From Streptomyces sp. 2114.4 (GTDB taxonomy: Bacteria; Actinomycetota; Actinomycetes; Streptomycetales; Streptomycetaceae), in contig NZ_FYEY01000001.1 in NCBI RefSeq assembly GCF_900187385.1, forward strand, positions 4,340,001 to 4,404,000: a stretch of 64,000 bases of DNA. The letters run 5' to 3'. The notes beneath the pieces were generated by a model. The model saw only the letters and a program-made list of their open reading frames with translations. It ran no database searches and was not told the origin of the DNA. The position numbers and the translations under genes are program-made. Positions within the stretch are counted from its first letter, which is position 1. Every line of letters starts with the position of its first letter. Of this stretch, positions 49,958 through 58,607 are shown in pieces.

Positions 49958-51474
49958 CACGAACCCCCACGACGGCTGACGGCGGCACCACGGACATGCC
50001 CAGCCTCGATGCCATAGTCGAAGCCGCCTCCTGGACCGCGAAGCTCGGCCCGCTCGCCGACGCGGACGTGGCCCGCATGCGCGAGAGCGGCGCCACCGTC
50101 GACACGTATCTGGCCGAAGGCAAGCCCGTGTACGGGCTGACGCAGGGCTTCGGGCCGCTGGTGACGTACTCCTCCACCTCCGAGATGGAGCAGGGAAGTT
50201 CGCTCATCTCCCACCTGGGCACCGCACAGGGCCGACCGCTCGGCCCCGAGGCCTCACGGCTGGTCTTCTGGCTCCGGCTCAACAGCATGCGCAAGGGCTT
50301 CTCCGCCGTCTCCCCGGGCTTCTGGCAGCGCCTGGCCGATCTGTGGAACGCCGGCTTCACCCCGGTGATCCCGCGGGACGGCACGGTCAGCGCGAGCGGC
50401 GATCTGCAGCCGCTGGCGCATGTGGCGCTGGCGTGTGCGGGCTACGGCGAGGCGTGGGTGCGCGACGCGCAGGGCCAGTGGTCCCCGCGTCCGGCTTCCC
50501 AGGCCCTCGCAGATCTGGGCACCGAACCGCTGGAATGGCCGGTCCGCGAGGCGCTGGCCTTCGTCAACGGAACCGGCGTCAGCCTCGCCGTCGCCATCCT
50601 CAACCAGCGCTCCGCCGTCCGGCTCGTACGAGCCGTCGCGACGCTCACCGCCCGGCTGACGGCGCTGCTCGGCGGCAACGCCGAGCACTACGACGAAGGG
50701 GTCGGCCAGGCGCGGAACCAGGCGGGACAGCTGCTCGTGGCACGCTGGATCCGGCAGGACCTGTCCGAGGACCACCGGCGGGACGAGCGCCGGCCGCTGC
50801 AGGAGCCCTACAGCCTGCGCTGCGCCCCGCAGGTCCTGGGCGCCGTGCTGGACCAGCTCACCATGGCCGGAGAGATCCTGCTCCGCGAGGCGAACGGCGT
50901 CACCGACAACCCCCTCACCCACGAGGGCCGGGTGCTGCACGCCGGCAACTTCCACGCCATGCCGGTCGGTTTCGCCTCGGAGCAGACCGGGCTCGCCCTG
51001 CACATGGCCGCATATCTGGCGGAACGGCAGCTCGGCCTGGTGGTCAATCCCACCACCAACGGCGACCTGCCGATCATGCTCACGCCCCGGGCCGGCCGCG
51101 GCTGCGGACTGGCCGGGGTGCAGATCAGCGCCACCTCCTTCATCTCGCGGATCCGGCAGCTGGTCACCCCGGCGTCGCTGACGACGCTGCCGACCAACGG
51201 GTGGAACCAGGACCACGTACCGATGGCGCTCAACGGCGCGAACGGCGTCGGCGAGGCCCTGGACCTGGGCTGGCTCGCCGTGGGTTCGCTCGCCCTGGGC
51301 GCGGCCCAGCTGGCGGTGATGACCGAGGACGCTCCGGAGCCCGTCGGCGTGTGGGCGCAACTGGCCCACATCTCCCCGGCGCTGGAGGCCGACCGGCCGA
51401 TGGCGGCCGAGGTGCGGGCGGCCGCCGAGCTGTTCCGCAGCCATGCGCACGCCCTGCAGGCCGACGCCGGCTGA
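49954..51474 (+). CDS. sam8-like: Tyrosine ammonia-lyase, Sam8-like
   Basis: A 506-residue MIO-dependent ammonia-lyase starting at the GTG that overlaps the previous stop. The MIO-forming Ala147-Ser148-Gly149 is in GTVSASGDLQPLAH, the catalytic Tyr is Tyr60 in VYGLTQGFG, and the specificity pair is His87-Leu88 (LISHLGT), the dyad associated with tyrosine rather than phenylalanine. Much of it follows Saccharothrix espanaensis Sam8 (MRKGFSAVSPGFWQ, RPLQEPYSLRCAPQVLGAVL, TLPTNGWNQDHVPMALNGAN). The product would be 4-coumarate, substrate for the Sam5-like hydroxylase. An aminomutase giving beta-tyrosine for the NRPS is a less likely alternative. Confidence 0.94.
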   Translation: MTRTPTTADGGTTDMPSLDAIVEAASWTAKLGPLADADVARMRESGATVDTYLAEGKPVYGLTQGFGPLVTYSSTSEMEQGSSLISHLGTAQGRPLGPEASRLVFWLRLNSMRKGFSAVSPGFWQRLADLWNAGFTPVIPRDGTVSASGDLQPLAHVALACAGYGEAWVRDAQGQWSPRPASQALADLGTEPLEWPVREALAFVNGTGVSLAVAILNQRSAVRLVRAVATLTARLTALLGGNAEHYDEGVGQARNQAGQLLVARWIRQDLSEDHRRDERRPLQEPYSLRCAPQVLGAVLDQLTMAGEILLREANGVTDNPLTHEGRVLHAGNFHAMPVGFASEQTGLALHMAAYLAERQLGLVVNPTTNGDLPIMLTPRAGRGCGLAGVQISATSFISRIRQLVTPASLTTLPTNGWNQDHVPMALNGANGVGEALDLGWLAVGSLALGAAQLAVMTEDAPEPVGVWAQLAHISPALEADRPMAAEVRAAAELFRSHAHALQADAG

Positions 51475-51556
51475 CGGACACAGCGGGCGCCCCGGCCCGG
51501 CCCGCCCAGGGCGCCCGCTTCGTTGTGGATACCGCAGAGGACTGGAGACCAACGCG

Positions 51557-52516
51557 ATGACCCGATGGGGGATCACCCTCCCGCTGACCGGCGTGCCCCT
51601 GCCGGCGCACCGCGAGCTTGTCGAGCGGCTTCCCGGCCTCGGCTACACCGACGTGTGGACGGCCGAGACCTCGGGCACCGACGCGTTCTCACCCCTGGTG
51701 CTGGCCTCGCAGTGGTCGTCCGGCCTGCGGCTGGGCACCGCCATCGCTCCGGTGTTCACCCGCGGTCCGGCCCTTCTGGCGATGACCGCCGCGGCCGCCG
51801 CCGACTGCGCGCCCGGCCGGTTCGCGCTGGGCATCGGCGCTTCCTCCCCCGGCGTCGTACGGGACTGGAACGCCATGGAACACACCCGCCCCTACGCGCG
51901 TACCCGCGACACCCTGCGGTTCCTGCGCACCGCCTTCGAGGGGAAGGTGGTGAACGCGCAGTACCCGACCTTCTCGGTCCGCGGCTTCCGGCTGGAGCGG
52001 CCGCCGGCTTCGCCCCCGCCCCTCCTGCTGGCCGCGCTGCGCCCCCGTATGCTGCGGCTCGCCGCCACCGAGGCGGACGGTGCCATCACCAACTGGCTGG
52101 CCCCCGCCGATGTACCGAAGGTCAGGGCCGAGATCGGCCCCGGGACCGAACTCGTCGCCCCGGTCTTCGTGTGCCTCACCGACGATGCCAGAAAAGCCCG
52201 CCGTCTGGGCCGGATGATGATCAGCAGCTACCTCACCGTGCCTGCGTACCGGGCGTTCCAGGACTGGCTCGGCCGTACCGAACCACTCGCCGCGATGCAC
52301 CGGGCCTGGGACGCGGGCGACCGCTGGCGCGCGGGCATGGCCGTTCCGGACGAGGTGGTCGACGAACTGGTGGTGCACGGCAGCCCGGAGGAATGCCGCG
52401 CACGGATCCGTGCCTACACGGCCAACGGGCTCGACACCCCCGTGATCGCCTTGCTGCCCACCGACGACGGTGACCCTGTCGAGCAGGTCGAAGCCCTCGC
52501 GCCGTGTCAGGACTGA
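51557..52516 (+). CDS. LLM-class F420-dependent oxidoreductase
   Basis: A 319-residue TIM-barrel flavin/F420 oxidoreductase of the Rv3093c-like group (MTRWGITLPLTGVPLPAHRELVERLPGLGY, LRLGTAIAPVFTRGPALLAMTAAA, FALGIGASSPGVVRDWNAM). The ATG at 51557 has GGAGA nine bases upstream. Family members move hydride between F420 and varied small substrates. Its place between the ammonia-lyase and PPTase suggests tailoring of the product, for instance a double-bond or keto reduction, but nothing in the sequence sets the substrate. Confidence 0.85.
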   Translation: MTRWGITLPLTGVPLPAHRELVERLPGLGYTDVWTAETSGTDAFSPLVLASQWSSGLRLGTAIAPVFTRGPALLAMTAAAAADCAPGRFALGIGASSPGVVRDWNAMEHTRPYARTRDTLRFLRTAFEGKVVNAQYPTFSVRGFRLERPPASPPPLLLAALRPRMLRLAATEADGAITNWLAPADVPKVRAEIGPGTELVAPVFVCLTDDARKARRLGRMMISSYLTVPAYRAFQDWLGRTEPLAAMHRAWDAGDRWRAGMAVPDEVVDELVVHGSPEECRARIRAYTANGLDTPVIALLPTDDGDPVEQVEALAPCQD

Positions 52517-52520
52517 CGGC

Positions 52521-53207
52521 GTGATCGCGCGGATACTGCCGGACTGCGTCGCGGCGGCGGAGTCCTACGGCGACGAACCGGCCGCCGAATTGTTCCCCGA
52601 GGAGAGCAGGCTGACGGCCACCATGTCCGACGTCCGCCGCCGCGAGTTCACCACCGTGCGGCACTGCGCCCGGCGCGCGGCACTGCGCATCGGCGTTCCG
52701 CCGGCTCCTTTGCTGCCGGGGCCCGCGGGCGCTCCGCAGTGGCCCCACGGCATCGTCGGCAGCATGACGCACTGCCGGGGCTACCGCGCCGCCGCCCTGG
52801 CCCGTAGCGACCAGGTGCGGGGCGTGGGCATCGACGCCGAGCCCCATCAGGCGCTGCCCGAGGGCATGTTGGACCGCATCGCACTGCCGGGAGAGCAGGA
52901 GCAGCAGCGTGTGCTGCGGCGGCTGAACGGCAGCATGTGCTGGGACCGACTGCTGTTCTGCGCCAAGGAGGCCGTCTACAAGGTGTGGTCACCTCTGACC
53001 CGCGCATGGCTGGGCTTCCACGAGGCCTCGATCAGCATCGCCCCGGACGGCGGCACCGGGGCGGGCACGTTCCGCGTGCGCGTGCTCCGGGCCGTGCCGG
53101 AGGGGGCCGACGGCGAGGTCCCGACGATGCTTCAAGGGAACTGGCTCGCCAACCGCCACCTGCTGCTCGCCGCGATTGTCGTACCCCGTGCCCCAGCCAC
53201 CCCGTAA
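52521..53207 (+). CDS. 4'-Phosphopantetheinyl transferase (EntD/Sfp type)
   Basis: A 228-residue PPTase that would convert the apo carrier domains of the NRPSs and the free carrier protein to the holo form. Signatures: PHGIVGSMTHCRGYRAAAL, VGIDAEPH (Mg-binding Asp and Glu) and WDRLLFCAKEAVYKVW. The GTG at 52521 lies five bases after the previous stop. EntD-type length and the N-terminal FPEE block fit siderophore/NRPS PPTases. Confidence 0.93.
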   Translation: MIARILPDCVAAAESYGDEPAAELFPEESRLTATMSDVRRREFTTVRHCARRAALRIGVPPAPLLPGPAGAPQWPHGIVGSMTHCRGYRAAALARSDQVRGVGIDAEPHQALPEGMLDRIALPGEQEQQRVLRRLNGSMCWDRLLFCAKEAVYKVWSPLTRAWLGFHEASISIAPDGGTGAGTFRVRVLRAVPEGADGEVPTMLQGNWLANRHLLLAAIVVPRAPATP

Positions 53208-53265
53208 ACCCAGCCCACCAGCACACCGGCCCGTGCCGGCGATCACAGCAAGGTGCGAATTCCTC

Positions 53266-54252
53266 ATGGCGACCCGGATACTCGTGACAGGGGGAGCCGG
53301 CTTCATCGGCTCCCACTACGTACGCACGCTGCTCGGCCCGCAGGGGCCCGGCGACGTGTCCGTCACCGTGCTCGACAAGCTCACCTACGCGGGCAGCCCC
53401 GCCAACCTCGACGAGGTACGCGGGCATCCGCACTTCACCTTTCGCAAAGGCGACATCTGCGACGCCGCCACCGTGCGCGAGCTGATGGCGGAACACGACC
53501 AGGTGGTGCACTTCGCCGCGGAGTCGCACGTGGACCGCTCGATCGACGGCGGCGACGAATTCATCCGCACGAACGTCCTCGGCACCCACACCCTCGTGAA
53601 CGCCGCCCACTCGGCCGGGATCAGCACCTTCGTCCAGATCTCCACCGACGAGGTGTACGGCTCGATCGACCAGGGTTCCTGGCCCGAGACCCACCCGCTG
53701 CGCCCCAGCTCGCCGTACTCCTCGGCCAAGGCGGCCGGGGACCTGGTGGCGCTCTCCTACCACCACACCCATGGCCTGGACGTGCGCGTCACCCGCTGTT
53801 CGAACAACTACGGGCACCACCACTTCCCCGAAAAGGCCATCCCGCTCTTCATCACCCACCTGCTCGACGGCAAGCGGATCCCGCTCTACGGCGACGGCTC
53901 CCACATCCGGGACTGGCTGCACATCGACGATCACGTACAGGGCATCGAGCTGGTGCGCACCCGGGGCCGGGCCGGGGAGATCTACAACATCGGTGGCGGT
54001 ACCGAGCTGTCCAACAGGGAGCTCACCGAGATGCTGCTCAGGGAACTGGGCGCGGACTGGGACACCTCTGTGCAGCAGGTGGCGGACCGCAAGGGCCATG
54101 ACCGCCGCTACTCCGTCGACTGCACCAAGATCAGCGAAGAGCTGGGCTACACCCCGCGTGTCCCCTTCGACAAGGGACTCGCCGAGACCGTGCAGTGGTA
54201 CCGCGACAACCGCGCCTGGTGGGAGCCCTTGAAGGCGCGAGCGGCACTGTGA
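53266..54252 (+). CDS. rmlB: dTDP-glucose 4,6-dehydratase
   Basis: A 328-residue extended SDR enzyme forming dTDP-4-keto-6-deoxyglucose, branch point for every deoxysugar here. ILVTGGAGFIGSHYVRT binds NAD, STDEVYGS holds the catalytic Asp-Glu pair and YSSAKAAGD the YxxxK. FxEKAIPLFI and GDGSHIRDWLHIDDH are family blocks. The ATG at 53266 is chosen because it places the Rossmann motif at the usual position. It overlaps the RmlD gene by four bases. Confidence 0.95.
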   Translation: MATRILVTGGAGFIGSHYVRTLLGPQGPGDVSVTVLDKLTYAGSPANLDEVRGHPHFTFRKGDICDAATVRELMAEHDQVVHFAAESHVDRSIDGGDEFIRTNVLGTHTLVNAAHSAGISTFVQISTDEVYGSIDQGSWPETHPLRPSSPYSSAKAAGDLVALSYHHTHGLDVRVTRCSNNYGHHHFPEKAIPLFITHLLDGKRIPLYGDGSHIRDWLHIDDHVQGIELVRTRGRAGEIYNIGGGTELSNRELTEMLLRELGADWDTSVQQVADRKGHDRRYSVDCTKISEELGYTPRVPFDKGLAETVQWYRDNRAWWEPLKARAAL

Positions 54253-55238
54253 CGGCACACGAAGCGCGGCCCTGGCTGGTGACCGGCGCCCAGGGCCTGC
54301 TTGCCCGGGCCCTCCTCGGCCACCTGGCCGGTGCCGGCATCACCGCGGTCGCCGCCGGTCGCGGTGACCTGGACATCACCGACCGAAAGGCCGTGCAGGC
54401 GGCCTTCACCGGCCGTCCGCCCGCCGTGGTGATCAACTGCGCCGCATGGACCGCGGTCGACGCCGCTGAGGACCACGAGGCCCAGGCTCTCGCGGTCAAC
54501 GGGACCGGCGCACGCCTGCTGGCCGAGGCGTGCCGCGCGTCGGGGAGTGTCCTGCTGCAGCCATCGACGGACTACGTATTCGACGGCCGCGCCCGCGAGC
54601 CGTACCCGGAGCACGCCCCGACCGGCCCCCGCAGCGCATACGGCCGCACCAAGCTGGCGGGTGAGCAGGCAGTGCTGCACACGCTGCCGGACACCGGCTA
54701 TGTCGTGCGAACGTCCTGGCTCTACGGGGCGGGCGGAAACAGTTTCGTGGGCACCGTGCTCGGGCTGGAGCGCGAGCGGGAAACCCTTGAGGTGGTCGAC
54801 GACCAGTGGGGCCAGCCGACCTGGACGGCCGATCTCGCCGCGCAGCTGGTCCAGTTGGGGCGGGGCGCGCTCGCCGGCACCGCTCCGGCGGGGGTGTACC
54901 ACGGCAGCAACGGCGGTGCGACCACGTGGTTCGCCTTCTGCCGGGAGATCTTCCGTCTGCTCGGCGCGGATCCCGAGCGGGTGCGCCCCCTCACCAGCGA
55001 CCGCTACGCCCGCCCGGCGCCCCGGCCTGCCTACAGCGTGCTCGGCCACGGCCGCTGGCACGCGGCAGGCATGGCACCACTCAGGCACTGGCACGCGGCA
55101 CTGGCCGAGGCACTTCCCGCGATGCGGCACCGTCCGGCAGAAGAACCCGCAGGACCGGCCGGAGGACCAGCAGCTCCGGCAGAGACATCCGAGACCATGC
55201 GCGAGGAAGCCGAGATTACATGCGACCGCTGTCCATAG
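54249..55238 (+). CDS. rmlD: dTDP-4-keto-L-rhamnose reductase
   Basis: A 329-residue SDR enzyme: LVTGAQGLLARALLG at the N-terminus, the RmlD hallmark VVINCAAWTAVDAAEDHEAQALAVN, STDYVFDG and YGRTKLAGE (YxxxK), then TSWLYGAGGNSFV. It reduces C-4 of dTDP-4-keto-L-rhamnose. GTG start overlapping the rmlB stop. A Pro/Ala-rich tail of about 35 residues extends past the usual RmlD end, and its last 19 bases overlap the epimerase gene. With rmlA, rmlB and the epimerase it gives a complete dTDP-L-rhamnose pathway. Confidence 0.92.
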   Translation: MTAHEARPWLVTGAQGLLARALLGHLAGAGITAVAAGRGDLDITDRKAVQAAFTGRPPAVVINCAAWTAVDAAEDHEAQALAVNGTGARLLAEACRASGSVLLQPSTDYVFDGRAREPYPEHAPTGPRSAYGRTKLAGEQAVLHTLPDTGYVVRTSWLYGAGGNSFVGTVLGLERERETLEVVDDQWGQPTWTADLAAQLVQLGRGALAGTAPAGVYHGSNGGATTWFAFCREIFRLLGADPERVRPLTSDRYARPAPRPAYSVLGHGRWHAAGMAPLRHWHAALAEALPAMRHRPAEEPAGPAGGPAAPAETSETMREEAEITCDRCP

Positions 55239-55816
55239 AAGGCGCCTGGATCCACGAACCCGAAGTCTTCGCCGACGACCGGGGAAGCTTTCACGAGTGG
55301 TTCAGGAAAGACGCATTCCGCACGGCTACCGGACAGGAACTCCCCCTCGCCCAGGCCAATCTCTCCGTATCCCGCCACGGCGCCCTGCGCGGCATCCATT
55401 TCGCGGAATCCCCTCCGGGACAGGCGAAATACATCACGTGTGTGCGCGGCGCCATTCTCGATGTCGTCGTCGATGTCCGGACGGGCTCCCCGACATTCCG
55501 GCAGTGGGAGACGGCACGCCTCGACGACACCAACAACCGTGCCGTCTATCTCTCCGAGGGACTGGGCCATGCCTTCATCGCCCTCACCGATGAGGCCACC
55601 GTCGTCTACCTGTGCTCCGAGGGGTACGCCCCCGAGCGCGAACACGGCATTCACCCACTGGACCCGGACCTCGCCATCGGCTGGCCCACCGGCATCACCC
55701 CCTTGCTGTCTCCGAAGGACGCCCAGGCCCCCGCCTTCGCCGAGGTGCACCGGCAGGGACTGCTGCCCTCCTACGACACCTGCACGGACCTCCGAAACCG
55801 GCTCCGCCACCACTGA
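55220..55816 (+). CDS. rmlC: dTDP-4-dehydrorhamnose 3,5-epimerase
   Basis: A 198-residue cupin of the RmlC family, starting at the ATG at 55220 (MRPLSIEGAWIHEPEVF). DDRGSFHEWF, QANLSVSRHGALRGIHF (catalytic His region) and YLSEGLGHAF are visible. It is divergent in sequence from the epimerase at 28513-29139. Position beside rmlB and rmlD makes it the rhamnose-pathway 3,5-epimerase. Confidence 0.92.
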   Translation: MRPLSIEGAWIHEPEVFADDRGSFHEWFRKDAFRTATGQELPLAQANLSVSRHGALRGIHFAESPPGQAKYITCVRGAILDVVVDVRTGSPTFRQWETARLDDTNNRAVYLSEGLGHAFIALTDEATVVYLCSEGYAPEREHGIHPLDPDLAIGWPTGITPLLSPKDAQAPAFAEVHRQGLLPSYDTCTDLRNRLRHH

Positions 55817-55882
55817 ATTCAGCATGCGGCCCCCGCGCCGGCAGGCCCCCCATCCGCCCCTCGACCCTCCCCCCTTCATGCC

Positions 55883-57103
55883 ATGAACTCTTCGCTCCCC
55901 GGGACCCGGCCCGCCGCCCATATCGCCATGTTCAGCGTCGCGGCCCACGGTCATGTCAATCCGAGCCTCGAACTGATCCGTGAACTCGTCCGCCGTGGGC
56001 ACCGGGTCACCTATGCCATCGCCGAGTCCTTCGCCGACACCGTCGCCGCCACCGGCGCCGAACCCAGAATCATCACGTCCACGCTGCCCACGAGCGAGGA
56101 CCGGGATGCCTGGGGAGGCGAACTGATCGACCACCTCCGACTCTTCCTCGCCGACGCAGGCCGGGCGCTTCCACAGCTGCTCAAGGCCTACCAGGACGAC
56201 CGCCCCGACCTGATCCTGTACGACCCGATGGCCTACGCCGCACGGGCCCTCGCCGACCGCTGGAGGATCCCGGCCATCCAGCTCTCCCCGCACGCGGTCG
56301 CCTGGGAGGGCTACGAGGACGACATGGCAGCCGAGCTGTCGGGGCCACCGGGCCACGGCGTGGCGGCGTCGGAACCCGGGGGCCGGCAGGCACACGCCTG
56401 GCTCGCCAACAACGGCACCGCGATCGGACCGGGCCGCATCGCCCGCCGCCCCGAGCGCTGTATCGCGCTGCTCTCGAAGGTCCTGCAGCCGCACGCCGAC
56501 CGGGTCGACAGTGCTGTCTACACCTTCACCGGCCCCTGCCGGGCCGACCGCAGCCGCCGCGGCGACTGGTCGCGCCCGGCCGGTGCGGAGAAGGTGGTCC
56601 TGATATCACTCGGCACGGTCTTCACCAAGGCCCCCGACTTCTACCGCGCATGTGCCGCCGCCTTCGGTGACCTGCCGGGATGGCACGTCGTACTGCAGAT
56701 CGGCGCCGGCCTCGACCCCACCGAACTCGGCGAGGTCCCCGACAACATCGAGGTGCGCACCTGGGTCCCCCAGCTGGCGATCCTGGAACAGGCCGACGCC
56801 TTCATCACACACGCGGGCGCGAGCAGCGCGCAGGAGGGCCTGGCCTGTGGTGTGCCGATGGTGGCCGTCCCCCAGGCAGTCGATCAATTCGCCAACGCGG
56901 AAATGCTCGCTGCGCTGGGCGTCGCCCGCTACCTGCCCAAGGACCGGGCCACACCGCGAAACCTGCGGGAGGCGGTGCTCTCCCTCCTCAACGATCCGGA
57001 CGTCCCACGCCATGTCTCCCGGCTCCAGCAGCACTTGGCCCACGAGGGCGGCACCCGCCAAGCCGCGGACCTCGTCGAGGCAGCACTCCCCAGCCCTCTC
57101 TGA
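55883..57103 (+). CDS. Macrolide-type glycosyltransferase (OleD-like)
   Basis: A 406-residue GT1 enzyme of the MGT group, distinct from the seven tandem transferases. N-terminal AAHGHVNPSLELIRELVRRGHRVTYA carries the catalytic His region, and the donor site reads WVPQLAILEQADAFITHAGASSAQEG and PMVAVPQAVDQFANAEM. OleD/OleI-type enzymes use UDP-glucose and inactivate antibiotics by glucosylation, sometimes as self-protection. No secreted glycosidase partner is seen in the window. Alternatively it attaches the first sugar to the aglycone phenol. Confidence 0.9.
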   Translation: MNSSLPGTRPAAHIAMFSVAAHGHVNPSLELIRELVRRGHRVTYAIAESFADTVAATGAEPRIITSTLPTSEDRDAWGGELIDHLRLFLADAGRALPQLLKAYQDDRPDLILYDPMAYAARALADRWRIPAIQLSPHAVAWEGYEDDMAAELSGPPGHGVAASEPGGRQAHAWLANNGTAIGPGRIARRPERCIALLSKVLQPHADRVDSAVYTFTGPCRADRSRRGDWSRPAGAEKVVLISLGTVFTKAPDFYRACAAAFGDLPGWHVVLQIGAGLDPTELGEVPDNIEVRTWVPQLAILEQADAFITHAGASSAQEGLACGVPMVAVPQAVDQFANAEMLAALGVARYLPKDRATPRNLREAVLSLLNDPDVPRHVSRLQQHLAHEGGTRQAADLVEAALPSPL

Positions 57104-57418
57104 GCATCGCGCGAACCGGCACGAGCGTGCAGGACGGTGCCGTCCTGCCGTAGCCGAACCCGCGTTCCTGGGCGGGTCACCGCGGCGCGTCCCTGCCCAT
57201 GGTGCGAGGCCGTTGCCGGCGTACCCGGGGTTGCTTCCCGAAGAAAGGAAAGTTCCGCTGTCCGGCGATGAGCAGGGTAATGCGAACGGAACAACTCCCA
57301 CCTCCGCGAATCAAGGTCAGGAAGTGGTAAAGAGCCCTTCCGGCATTCATGCGGCCATTGCGGCGGCCTAGGGTCAAAGGAAAGTGTCCCGATCGGCCGA
57401 GTCGTTGAGGTTATCCAG
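57104..57418. other. Intergenic region with weak hairpin
   Basis: 315 bases with no gene. Nine-base arms at 57129-57137 and 57140-57148 could form a small hairpin after the OleD-like gene. A GAGG ribosome site eight bases before 57419 serves the asparaginase-like gene. Confidence 0.55.
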
Positions 57419-58423
57419 ATGCATCCTGTGTTCAGCGCGAGAATGAATGTCGTCGTCATCGGAATGGGGGGAACCATTTCCGGGGTCTCCGAAGGGCGGA
57501 CCGGATTCGAGACATATGAGCCGGGCCGGATTCCGGTCGCCGAATTAGTGAACGCATTACGGCCGGAGATCGATGAGATCGCGGACGTCGGAAGCGAGGA
57601 ATTCGGATCCAAGAGTTCCGGGGAGTACACGATCCTCGACTACTACGACCTCTCCCGGCGCGTGGACGCGTCCCTGCGGCACGCGGACGCGGTGGTGATC
57701 TGCAGTGGAACCGCCGCCCTCACCGAACTCGCGTACTTCCTCGACCTGACCGTCCGCAGCGGCAAGCCCGTGGTCCTCACCGGTGCGATGCGTCCGTGGA
57801 CGGTGCTGGGGAGCGACGGCCCGCCCAATCTCTACAACGCCGTCCGGCTCGCCGCGAGCGGGCGGACCCGCCGGCTCGGGACCACGGTCCTGCTGAACGA
57901 CCAGATACTGCCGGCGCGCGACGCCACCAAGACCGACACCCTTCGGCTGCACACCTTCAGCACCTCCGAATACGGCGCGCTCGGTACCGTGGACGAGAAG
58001 GAGATCCGCCTCCAGCGTGTCCCCGCACGTCCCGAGGCGGGCGTGCGAACGCCGTTCGACCTGGCAGCGATCCCACGGGACGGCCTGCCCCGGATAGAGA
58101 TCGCGGGGTCGTACGTGGACGCGGGCGGCGAGGCCATCACCGCGAGCGTGCATGCGGGCGCCAGCGGCATCGTGTTCGCCGGAGTGCCCTCACCGCGGCA
58201 GCTCGCGGCGGCCCGGGCGGCCGAGCGCGACGTCACATTCGTGGCGGCCAACGGCTACGGCGCGGGCGCCATGCGCGTGCAGTCGAAGCAGGTGGATGTC
58301 ATCAGCGCCGGCGATCTCGCGCCGAACAAGGCGCGCATCTTGCTGATGCTGGCGCGCGCGGTGACATCGGATCAGATCCGTATCCGCGACTGGTTCGCCA
58401 CGATCGGAAACGCTCAGTTCTGA
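57419..58423 (+). CDS. Asparaginase/glutaminase-family protein with altered active site
   Basis: A 334-residue protein of the bacterial L-asparaginase fold. Catalytic Thr19 is present in GMGGTISG, as are VVLTGAMRP, SDGPPNLYNAVR and the Lys motif DATKTDTLRLHTF. The second active-site motif, normally HGTDTxxETA, reads SGTAALTELAYF: Thr98 is kept but the Asp that binds the substrate alpha-amino group (Asp90 in E. coli AnsB) is Ala99. No signal peptide is seen, so it is probably cytosolic. Codons 43 and 47 are both TTA, unusual in this host and suggesting bldA control. It may hydrolyse a cluster-specific amide or be non-catalytic. Confidence 0.88.
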   Translation: MHPVFSARMNVVVIGMGGTISGVSEGRTGFETYEPGRIPVAELVNALRPEIDEIADVGSEEFGSKSSGEYTILDYYDLSRRVDASLRHADAVVICSGTAALTELAYFLDLTVRSGKPVVLTGAMRPWTVLGSDGPPNLYNAVRLAASGRTRRLGTTVLLNDQILPARDATKTDTLRLHTFSTSEYGALGTVDEKEIRLQRVPARPEAGVRTPFDLAAIPRDGLPRIEIAGSYVDAGGEAITASVHAGASGIVFAGVPSPRQLAAARAAERDVTFVAANGYGAGAMRVQSKQVDVISAGDLAPNKARILLMLARAVTSDQIRIRDWFATIGNAQF

Positions 58424-58607
58424 CGCACCGGACCGGCCGAACAGGGCGAACCGGCCGACACCGGCGAGCGCGAGGCGGCTACTGCGGTGTCCGTCGCCGG
58501 GTTGGCCGTTCCCTTCGCCCCCGCGCCCGATGACGGTCGCTTGGCGTTGGCCATGTCGCCGGCCTGCGGTGACGTAGCTTGCTGCGCTCGCTCGGCATCA
58601 CGCTGAC

